Assembly: GCA_015075275.1 (NCBI GenBank)
Contig: JABTUU010000001.1
Location: 682,001 to 746,000 of the forward strand
Reading direction: 5' to 3'
Length of the DNA stretch: 64,000 bases
From: Anaerolineales bacterium
Lineage (GTDB): Bacteria; Chloroflexota; Anaerolineae; Anaerolineales; Villigracilaceae
The notes under the pieces were generated by a model that saw nothing but the letters and a program-made list of their open reading frames with translations, had not been told where the DNA came from and did not search any database. Below are positions 57,294-64,000 of the stretch, piece by piece. Both the position numbers and the translations under genes were made by a program. Every line of letters starts with the position of its first letter. Position 1 is the first letter of the stretch.

Positions 57294-58031
57294 ATGACAG
57301 TAAAAAACGATATTCTATTGGCAAAAGGACTACTTGGTGATCTTCCAGTCTTTTGGGATGGACGGAAAAGCGTCTTGGAACTAAAAGCAGCAGATTTCAA
57401 CTGGCGTCAGATGGAGTGGTGGGGATTTTATTTTGAATATGCTGCATTTGAAAAATTGAAAGGAGCATTTTTGATCCCAGGCGACAAATTTGGAAAAGTC
57501 AAAACAGCGTGTTTTGACTATAAAGGAACAATCAACTGGGATTTGAAAGCTAAGGCTATAAAATCGGACGATCACCAGTCCATTTTGAACGATACAGAGG
57601 CAATGGATTGGAGCATTAAACAACATGGAGCGCATGGACTTGTCGTTGCCCTTTGCGATGTTGAATATAATGACGCCGACAGGTCATTCCAGAAGTGGCA
57701 TGATGAATTGAAAGGTGGAAAATCAAAATACGAGATTGAACGTGAGCAAAGAACTACCATATCACGTTATAGAAAAACACAAGCTGAACTAGTTGAAATA
57801 TTATTCCTCGTTGTAACATCAAAAAATAGGTCTGTTCTTGGCATTCACCACCAAGGACGAAATAGTAACGGGAAACCACGCCCTCCAAAATATATGCTCA
57901 ACTATGACACAATAGGAAAATTTTTAGTTGATAAGATTGTTTTCCCGCCATCCCAATCGAGCTCTCGAAAGCTCAACGAGTCGCGAGGCATCTATAGCGT
58001 AAATCCTGAAGAAAAGCCAGTCATCGAGTAA
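57294..58031 (+). CDS. probable type II restriction endonuclease
   Basis: 245 residues; not a family I can name. A PD-(D/E)xK-like site is visible: Asp-75 in Cys-Phe-Asp-Tyr, then Asp-83-Leu-Lys-85 in Trp-Asp-Leu-Lys-Ala-Lys, on neighbouring predicted beta strands. Glu-49 could also take part. It follows the methyltransferase at eight bases with the same AT-rich composition. Recognition site unknown. Identification rests on position plus the weak motif. Confidence 0.7.
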   Translation: MTVKNDILLAKGLLGDLPVFWDGRKSVLELKAADFNWRQMEWWGFYFEYAAFEKLKGAFLIPGDKFGKVKTACFDYKGTINWDLKAKAIKSDDHQSILNDTEAMDWSIKQHGAHGLVVALCDVEYNDADRSFQKWHDELKGGKSKYEIEREQRTTISRYRKTQAELVEILFLVVTSKNRSVLGIHHQGRNSNGKPRPPKYMLNYDTIGKFLVDKIVFPPSQSSSRKLNESRGIYSVNPEEKPVIE

Positions 58032-58118
58032 GAAGAAAAAGCAATTATCGAAGAAAATCTCTTGAAAACATAATTGCCACTTACCAATCTCTAGTCTCTA
58101 ATCTCTTTTGGAGTTTTT

Positions 58119-58223
58119 ATGGAAATCCTCAACTACATCAACAGCGCAGTTACAAAAGACCTGACAGGTTTCCGCAGAACCGTGATTAATCAGGTCTCGC
58201 CCCGTTCGCAGAAGTCTGATTAA
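58119..58223 (+). pseudogene. truncated copy of the aldehyde dehydrogenase start
   Basis: The first 25 bases (Met-Glu-Ile-Leu-Asn-Tyr-Ile-Asn) are identical to 58316-58340, and about 35 bases upstream also resemble the true upstream region. The frame then runs into a palindromic element and stops at 58223. A remnant of the boundary event that inserted the restriction-modification genes. Confidence 0.85.
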
Positions 58224-58252
58224 CCCTCGTCACGATAAAACCTGTCAGGTCT
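58157..58252. repeat. 96-bp nested palindrome, MITE-like
   Basis: 15-bp terminal inverted repeats AGACCTGACAGGTTT (58157-58171) and its complement (58238-58252), with an inner TTAATCAG / CTGATTAA pair. No coding capacity, no clear target duplication. It sits between the truncated and true starts of the dehydrogenase gene. Confidence 0.8.
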
Positions 58253-58315
58253 GTAATTCAAACAATTACCAATTACTACTTACCAATTACCAAGTCTCCA
58301 ATCTCAAGGTGAATC

Positions 58316-59782
58316 ATGGAAATCCTCAACTACATCAACAACCAATGGACAAAACCCACCGCCACCGAATACTTCGACGTCCTCAACCCCGCCACAGGAC
58401 AGGTCATCGCCAAGACTCCGCTCGGCACAAGAGCGGATGTGGACTCAGCGGCGAGGGCGGCGAGTGAGGCGTTGCCTGCGTGGCGACGGACGCCCGTCAA
58501 CGACCGCGTGCAATATTTATTTAAGTTGCGAAATCTCATGCGCGAGAATGCAGACGAGATCGGCAAGCTCATCACGAACGAAGCGGGCAAAACGTTTGAA
58601 GAGGCAAAAGCCGAGATGGTGCGCGCGTATGAAAATATCGAAGTGGCGTGCGGGATGCCGATGATGATGAAGGGCGAGTTCGTCGAAGACATCGCCACAG
58701 GCATAGACGAGTTGATGATCCGTCAGCCCGTCGGCGTGTGCGCTACGATCGCGCCGTTCAACTTCCCTGGCATGATTCCGTTTTGGTATCTGCCGTACGC
58801 GCTCGCGGCGGGCAACACCTACATCATCAAGCCGTCTGAAAAAGTTCCGATGACGATGCAGTTCATCATGAAACTCATCGAGCAGGTCGGGTTTCCGAAG
58901 GGCGTTGTCAATCTCGTCAACGGCGCGAAAGAAACGGTGGGTGGAATTCTCGAACACCCGTCCATTCGCGCGGTGACGTTCGTCGGCTCGACCAATGTCG
59001 CCAAATATATTTACGCCACCGCCGCCGCGCATGGCAAACGCGTGCAGGCGCAGGGCGGAGCGAAGAATCCCGTCATCGTTTTGCCCGATGCGGATATGGA
59101 CATGGCGACGAAGATCATAGCGGACTCCGCCTTCGGATGCGCGGGACAACGCTGTCTCGCCGTTTCTTTCGTAGTGACAGTTGGTACTGCCCGCTCGACT
59201 TTTAGTGAAGCGATCTGCGACGCCGCCTCGTCGCGCGTCGTCGGCTACGGACTCGACTCAGGCGTCCAGATGGGACCCGTCATCAACGCCGCGTCGAAGA
59301 GCCGAGTCGAGTCGTTGATTGGACTCGGCGTCAAAGAAGGAGCAAGCCTCCCCGTAGATGGACGCGGGGTTTCCATCCAAGGATATGAATCAGGTCACTT
59401 CATCCGCCCGACCATTTTGGCAGATGTCCCGCGTGGGAGCGAGATCGCAAAGACCGAAATCTTCGGACCCGTGTTGAGTCTCATGCACGTCGAGACTGTT
59501 GATGAAGCAATCGAGCTGGTCAATAGCGGACAATATGGAAATCAGGCGAGCCTGTTCACGTCGTCGGGTTCTGCCGCGCGGAAGTTTCGCTACGAAGCCG
59601 AAGCGGGCAACATCGGCATCAACATCGGAGTCGCCGCGCCGATGGCGTTCTTCCCGTTCAGCGGCTGGAAGGATTCGTTCTTCGGCGATATGCACGGGCA
59701 GGGCATGGACGCGGTGGAGTTCTTCACGCAGAAAAAAGTTGTGGTGGAGCGGTGGCCCAAGGAGTGGACGAGGAAGTTTTAA
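58316..59782 (+). CDS. mmsA: CoA-acylating aldehyde dehydrogenase (MmsA-like)
   Basis: 488 residues. The ALDH fold shows Pro-Phe-Asn-Phe-Pro-Gly-Met-Ile near 146, Phe-Val-Gly-Ser-Thr near 224, Glu/Gln-Gly-Gly-Ala-Lys-Asn near 248 and the catalytic Cys in Phe-Gly-Cys-Ala-Gly-Gln-Arg-Cys near 280. Gly-Gln-Arg-Cys and the loss of the usual catalytic Glu fit methylmalonate-semialdehyde dehydrogenase, which makes acyl-CoA from a semialdehyde. In this cluster it would take the semialdehyde made by the aminotransferases. The symbol is by family. Confidence 0.9.
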   Translation: MEILNYINNQWTKPTATEYFDVLNPATGQVIAKTPLGTRADVDSAARAASEALPAWRRTPVNDRVQYLFKLRNLMRENADEIGKLITNEAGKTFEEAKAEMVRAYENIEVACGMPMMMKGEFVEDIATGIDELMIRQPVGVCATIAPFNFPGMIPFWYLPYALAAGNTYIIKPSEKVPMTMQFIMKLIEQVGFPKGVVNLVNGAKETVGGILEHPSIRAVTFVGSTNVAKYIYATAAAHGKRVQAQGGAKNPVIVLPDADMDMATKIIADSAFGCAGQRCLAVSFVVTVGTARSTFSEAICDAASSRVVGYGLDSGVQMGPVINAASKSRVESLIGLGVKEGASLPVDGRGVSIQGYESGHFIRPTILADVPRGSEIAKTEIFGPVLSLMHVETVDEAIELVNSGQYGNQASLFTSSGSAARKFRYEAEAGNIGINIGVAAPMAFFPFSGWKDSFFGDMHGQGMDAVEFFTQKKVVVERWPKEWTRKF

Positions 59783-59806
59783 AAAATTCTAACAGCGAGG
59801 AATAAT

Positions 59807-61168
59807 ATGGATAAAAATTATGATAACGCGCTTTCGTATGCAAGTCGGTGGCTTGATATTATCAAGCAGCAAAATTTCCCTGACGAAACTCAGGCGAAGT
59901 GGATCGTTAACGAATCGAAAAATAACTTTGCCGAGCATTTCAATCGCGGTTGGTTGGAATATCGCAAGTCCGTGACTGAGGCGGGAGATTGGGCGGCGGT
60001 CGAATGGTCTGGAAGCGGTTCGGTCTTTACCGATGTGATGGGGCGCAAGTATATTGACTGGCTGGGCGGCTTCGGCATGTTCGATCTCGGCTGGAAACAT
60101 CCCGAAGTGGTCGAGGCGGTGACAGCGCAGTTGCAACGCAGCCCCATGCCGTCGCAAGAGTTGATTGATCCGTTGCGCGGTGTGTTGGCGAAGCTGATGG
60201 CGGAGATCACGCCGGGCGATCTAAAATACTCGTGGTTCGCGGCGAGCGGAACCGAAGCCATTGAAGCTGCGATCAAGGTCGCCAAACTGTATACAGGAAA
60301 ATCGGCGTTCATTGTCGCGCTGAAAGGATTCCATGGCAAAACGATGGGCTCGCTCTCGATGATGGGCAAAGGCGATTATCGTCGGGGACTGGGTTTGCTG
60401 TACGCGGGGCAGGTCTACCACATTCCATTCGGCGATGCGGACGCGCTCGAACAGCAGCTTGAAACGTGCGCGAACGTCGGCGTTGGCGTAGCGGGCGTGT
60501 TGATGGAACCGATTCAAGGCGAGGCGGGTGCGATAATCCCGCCGGATGATTTCTGGTCCCGTGCGCGCGCTGCGACGAAAAAGCATGGCGCGCTGCTCAT
60601 TGCGGATGAGGTGCAAACGGGTATGGGACGCACCGGCAAATTGTGGGGCGTCAACCATTGGGATGTGACTCCCGATATCATCGCTACCGCGAAATCTCTG
60701 GGCGGCGGCGTGATGCCCGTCAGTGCGATCACAACCACTGAAGAGATTTTCCAGCCGATGATGTATCCGAATCCGTTCATGCATACGACAACGACGGGCG
60801 GCGGCGCGTTAGCCTGCTCCGCCGCCATTGCCGCGATTAATATCACGCTTCGCGACCGGCTTTGGGAAGGCGCGGCGACGAAAGGCGCGTATCTTATTGA
60901 GAAAGTGACCGAGTTCGCGGATGAATTTCCGCAGTTATATAAGCAGGTAACCGGTAAAGGCTTGTTGATCGGTCAGCATTTCCAATCGCCTGAATTAGGC
61001 TACAAGGTAGCGTCGGAGTTGTTCAAGCGCGGCGTATTGGTTTCTGGCACGCTCACCAGCGCGCAGACTATTCGCATCGAACCGCCGTTGATTATCGAAC
61101 AACATGAAATTGACGAGGGCTTGAATCGTTTGCGCGACGCGGTCGGCAGCGTCGCGAAGACAATGTAG
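59807..61168 (+). CDS. class III aminotransferase, putrescine-type
   Basis: 453 residues. Ala-Ser-Gly-Thr-Glu-Ala near 145, Phe-His-Gly-Lys-Thr near 180, Asp-Glu-Val-Gln-Thr-Gly near 270 and Ala-Lys-Ser-Leu-Gly-Gly-Gly near 302 (Schiff-base Lys) are clear. It resembles putrescine aminotransferase (PatA/YgjG), which makes 4-aminobutanal from putrescine. Together with the transporter that follows, it supports polyamine use (inference). Confidence 0.88.
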   Translation: MDKNYDNALSYASRWLDIIKQQNFPDETQAKWIVNESKNNFAEHFNRGWLEYRKSVTEAGDWAAVEWSGSGSVFTDVMGRKYIDWLGGFGMFDLGWKHPEVVEAVTAQLQRSPMPSQELIDPLRGVLAKLMAEITPGDLKYSWFAASGTEAIEAAIKVAKLYTGKSAFIVALKGFHGKTMGSLSMMGKGDYRRGLGLLYAGQVYHIPFGDADALEQQLETCANVGVGVAGVLMEPIQGEAGAIIPPDDFWSRARAATKKHGALLIADEVQTGMGRTGKLWGVNHWDVTPDIIATAKSLGGGVMPVSAITTTEEIFQPMMYPNPFMHTTTTGGGALACSAAIAAINITLRDRLWEGAATKGAYLIEKVTEFADEFPQLYKQVTGKGLLIGQHFQSPELGYKVASELFKRGVLVSGTLTSAQTIRIEPPLIIEQHEIDEGLNRLRDAVGSVAKTM

Positions 61169-61246
61169 ATTGGGCGCGACGAATCGATTATAGCGTTCGG
61201 AAAAATACGGGTAAAATACATCCATCCTGCCTTGAGGAGAGAGAAT

Positions 61247-62347
61247 ATGACGGATGAATTTGCGGTAGAAATGCAAGATGTTGTCAAGCGATTCACCACG
61301 CCAGAGGGAGGTATTCTGGCGGCGGTGAATCACGTCACGATGCAGATTAGAGACGGCGAATTCTTCTCGCTTCTGGGACCATCGGGCTGCGGTAAGACCA
61401 CATCTTTGCGCATGATCGCGGGCTTTGAACTTCCTACAGAAGGAAAGATTCTGATTCACGGCAAAGACGTGAGCCAAATCGCCCCGTTTCAACGCCCGGT
61501 TAATACGGTCTTCCAGCAGTACGCGCTTTTTCCGCACATGACGGTTGAGCAGAACATCGGTTTTGGTTTGGAGATGAAAGGCGTATCGAAGGTGGAGCGT
61601 TCGGCGCGCGTTTCGGAAGCCCTCGAGATGGTGCGCCTGCCCGGCATGGAGATGCGCAAGCCCAAGCAACTCTCCGGCGGACAGCAGCAGCGCATCGCGC
61701 TTGCCCGCGCGCTGGTCAACAAGCCGGAAGTGTTGCTCCTCGACGAACCGCTCGGCGCGCTCGATTTAAAACTGCGTAAAGAAATGCAGTTAGAATTGAA
61801 GAGCCTGCAGCGTGAAGTGGGCATTACCTTCATCTATGTTACGCACGATCAAGAAGAAGCGCTGACCATGAGCGATCGTATCGCGGTGATGAGCAAAGGC
61901 GTGGCGCTGCAAGTGGATAAACCTGAGGCGATTTACGAGCGCCCCGCAACGAAGTTTGTGGCGGACTTCATCGGCGAGACCAACTTTCTCGATGGCGTTG
62001 TGCGCGGACAGACAGGCTCGACGGTCGAAGTGGATTTGCCCGGCACGGGAACGGTTTACATCGAATCGAGCCGGACGTTTGCCAACGGTCAGCAAACAAC
62101 AGTCGCTGTGCGCCCTGAGAAGATGACATTAAACCGCGAAATTTCCGGTGGAAATAGCCTCACAGGGCGAGTTGAAGAGGTGATCTATATCGGCACCGAC
62201 ACGCACTACGGCGTGCGTTTCGCCGGCAGCCATAAAGCCCGCGTACGCGAGCAAAACGTAACGCAGGGACAAAAAGCCCTTGCATCCATTGGCGATGAAG
62301 CGATCGTTTCCTTTACGCGCACATCTCCCCGGCTTCTAACGGAATAG
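61247..62347 (+). CDS. potA: polyamine-type ABC transporter ATPase
   Basis: 366 residues from the ATG at 61247 with GAGGAGAG before it. Walker A Gly-Pro-Ser-Gly-Cys-Gly-Lys-Thr-Thr near 45, Q loop, signature Leu-Ser-Gly-Gly-Gln-Gln-Gln-Arg near 142, Walker B Leu-Leu-Leu-Asp-Glu-Pro near 166, and a C-terminal TOBE domain (about 270-365). It powers import of spermidine/putrescine or related amines with the two permeases downstream. Confidence 0.93.
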   Translation: MTDEFAVEMQDVVKRFTTPEGGILAAVNHVTMQIRDGEFFSLLGPSGCGKTTSLRMIAGFELPTEGKILIHGKDVSQIAPFQRPVNTVFQQYALFPHMTVEQNIGFGLEMKGVSKVERSARVSEALEMVRLPGMEMRKPKQLSGGQQQRIALARALVNKPEVLLLDEPLGALDLKLRKEMQLELKSLQREVGITFIYVTHDQEEALTMSDRIAVMSKGVALQVDKPEAIYERPATKFVADFIGETNFLDGVVRGQTGSTVEVDLPGTGTVYIESSRTFANGQQTTVAVRPEKMTLNREISGGNSLTGRVEEVIYIGTDTHYGVRFAGSHKARVREQNVTQGQKALASIGDEAIVSFTRTSPRLLTE

Positions 62348-62355
62348 GTGACGCT

Positions 62356-63279
62356 ATGATCAATTGGCTTCGTAGGAACAAATCCGCTCAAGGCACTTTG
62401 CTAATTTCGCCGACGCTGGTCTTCATGATCGGCTTGCTGATCATCCCGCTGATCTTGACTTTGATCATTAGCTTTGGCAAACGTTCGGCGGATGGAAATG
62501 TGATCTATAGTTTCGGTCTGCATAACTATATTCGCTTACTGGGAGTGAGTTACAACTGCTCCGCTGGGCAGACGGTCTGTTATGACCCGATCTATACCCA
62601 AATCTTATGGCGTTCGTTGACGCTGGCTTTTAATTCGACGGTTGTGGTCATTCTACTGGCGTATCCGCTGGCATATTTTATTGCGCGTTCGCACCCCAGT
62701 CGTCGCAACACCTATCTATTCTTAGTGTTGGTTCCGCTCTGGACGAATTTCGTCATCCGCGTGTACGCTTGGATGATGCTTCTACGCACGCAAGGGTTGA
62801 TCAACAGCGCTTTGGCATGGGTGGCGGATCTATTTGGGCGTCCGTTTACGCCGCTGGAGATGCTCTACACGCCCGGCGCAGTTTTGATCGGCATGGTGTA
62901 CGAATTCCTACCATTCATGATTCTGCCGATTTACACGTCGCTGGAGAAAATTGACGGGTCGCTTTATGAAGCGGCGGCGGATCTAGGCGCTAACGCTGTG
63001 CGGACCTTCCTGCGAGTGACGCTTCCGCTGTCGGCGCCGGGTATGGTCGCCGGCACGGTGCTGGTCTTTATCCCGGTGATGGGCGCGTTCGTGGTCTCGG
63101 ATCTGCTGGGCGGCAAGCAGGTTATTTTGGTCGGTAATCTGATTCAGCGTCAATTCCTTGATGCGCGCGATCCGACTTTTGGCTCCGCCGCATCGCTGAT
63201 TCTCATGGCGCTGACGCTGGTTGTGATGTTCTTCTACACTCGTAAATTTGGCTTCGGCGAGGAGATTGCAATCACATGA
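62356..63279 (+). CDS. potB: ABC transporter permease PotB-like
   Basis: 307 residues, six membrane helices, starting eight bases after potA. The EAA loop with Glu-Ala-Ala-Ala-Asp-Leu-Gly-Ala near 215, which contacts the ATPase, is present. N-terminal helices (about 15-40 and 90-115) and Leu-Ser-Ala-Pro-Gly-Met fit the PotB family. Confidence 0.92.
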   Translation: MINWLRRNKSAQGTLLISPTLVFMIGLLIIPLILTLIISFGKRSADGNVIYSFGLHNYIRLLGVSYNCSAGQTVCYDPIYTQILWRSLTLAFNSTVVVILLAYPLAYFIARSHPSRRNTYLFLVLVPLWTNFVIRVYAWMMLLRTQGLINSALAWVADLFGRPFTPLEMLYTPGAVLIGMVYEFLPFMILPIYTSLEKIDGSLYEAAADLGANAVRTFLRVTLPLSAPGMVAGTVLVFIPVMGAFVVSDLLGGKQVILVGNLIQRQFLDARDPTFGSAASLILMALTLVVMFFYTRKFGFGEEIAIT

Positions 63280-63322
63280 ATCCACGCAGAACGATTGGAT
63301 ATTTCGATAAGGAGCCGCCCCG

Positions 63323-64000
63323 ATGACCCAGAAGCCGAATTCCCTTTTTGTACGAATTTCCGCCTTGTTGGTGTACGTCTTCCTGTACGCGCCTATTATC
63401 GGCTTGATGCTGTTCTCGTTCAACGCGTCGCGCACCAACATCTTCTTCGGCGGATTCATTACCCAGTTTGGACCCCTTCAAATGGAAGGCAGCACAGTCG
63501 TGCAAAGTCCTTGCGGGCCGTTTCACTGGTTTTGTGAATTGAACAAGAACGCCGAAGTTAGGCAAGCCGCCGAGAACACGCTGACGATCGCATTTGTCGC
63601 TTCGATCTCAGCCACGATCATCGGAACGTTTGCGGCAATAGCGCTGCAACGCTACAACTTTCGCCTTAAAGCGTTCTCGCAACTCGCGCTGTACATTCCC
63701 ATTGTTATCCCTGAGATCGTGATGGGCATCGGAATTCTCGTGCTGTTCAGTCAGATCTTCACGATTCTGAGCGGTTTGACGGGCGCGCGTTTTTCAATGG
63801 GCTTGCCTACGGTCATTGTTTCACACATTGCCTTCTGTATCCCGTTTGTGACGTTGGTTGTGCAAGCGCGCTTGCAAGGATTCGATAAATCGTACGAAGA
63901 AGCCGCCATGGATTTAGGCGCCAACGAATTGACGACATTCTGGCGGGTAACGTTCCCGATGATCCTGCCGGGCGTGCTTTCGGGTGCGTTGCTGGCGTTC
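63323..64000 (+). CDS. potC: ABC transporter permease PotC-like (runs off the window)
   Basis: At least 226 residues, cut by the window edge. ATG at 63323 with AAGGAG before it, 43 bases after potB. Five membrane helices are in view and the EAA motif Glu-Glu-Ala-Ala-Met-Asp-Leu-Gly-Ala near 195 is complete. The second permease pairs with PotB. The binding protein is not in the window and probably lies beyond 64,000. Confidence 0.92.
   Translation, partial: MTQKPNSLFVRISALLVYVFLYAPIIGLMLFSFNASRTNIFFGGFITQFGPLQMEGSTVVQSPCGPFHWFCELNKNAEVRQAAENTLTIAFVASISATIIGTFAAIALQRYNFRLKAFSQLALYIPIVIPEIVMGIGILVLFSQIFTILSGLTGARFSMGLPTVIVSHIAFCIPFVTLVVQARLQGFDKSYEEAAMDLGANELTTFWRVTFPMILPGVLSGALLAF

Overview
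The window looks like a chromosomal segment of a Chloroflexota bacterium, most likely class Anaerolineae. The pointers are secreted lipoproteins with long Pro/Thr stalks, a topoisomerase I with an extra N-terminal zinc ribbon, a small Cys-plus-acidic-tail protein, roadblock/V4R signalling genes, and several start codons lying only 6-8 nt from a -10 box. The taxon is inferred from gene style only. Most of the window is moderately GC-rich housekeeping DNA. Three stretches are visibly more AT-rich and accessory: about 55-1749, 15.5-26.7 kb and 55.7-58.3 kb.

Layout. 0-2 kb: a minus-strand trio of small winged-helix proteins, one with a HEPN-type motif. 2-4.5 kb: a His-rich membrane protein with an OmpR-type regulator and sensor kinase. 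4.6-15.2 kb: rpsP-khpA-rimM, dprA, a mannose-1-phosphate guanylyltransferase, topA, a microprotein plus methyltransferase, greA, a dGTPase-family gene and tRNA-Leu. 15.5-26.8 kb: a complete type III-B (Cmr) CRISPR-Cas locus with an HD-less Cas10, a short SAVED-like protein, Cas6, a stand-alone reverse transcriptase, Cas1, Cas2, a structured element and a 6-spacer array. A 22-bp direct repeat of the tRNA-Asp 3' end bounds it on both sides, so it reads as an 11.2-kb island inserted at tRNA-Asp. 26.8-43 kb: housekeeping genes (L,D-transpeptidase, rsmA, a 3D-type lipoprotein, TrmH-type methyltransferase, VKOR, moeA, rel, YbaK, three tandem lipoproteins, trxA, ftsY, and prfB with its programmed frameshift).

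43-48.8 kb: a tightly coupled operon encoding a 42-aa membrane microprotein, an MBOAT acyltransferase, an SGNH protein, an acyl carrier protein, a second SGNH protein and an acyl-AMP ligase. Its logic matches the dlt operon (DltX, B, D, C, D, A), and the microprotein ends in a DltX-like aromatic motif. I read it as a Dlt-like machine that acylates a cell-envelope polymer.

48.8-52.2 kb: an S1-domain protein and a second two-component pair. 52.3-64 kb: an Lrp-type regulator, three class III aminotransferases, a CoA-acylating aldehyde dehydrogenase and a PotABC-type transporter, together suggesting uptake and catabolism of polyamines or related omega-amino compounds. This cluster is interrupted at 55.7-58.3 kb by a BrnT/BrnA module, whose toxin gene carries an in-frame stop, and by a type II restriction-modification pair. 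Diverged partial copies of the adjoining gene ends flank that insertion.

The strongest candidates for undescribed biology are the half-SAVED protein in the Cmr/RT operon, the nested hairpin between cas2 and the array, and the Dlt-like acylation operon.
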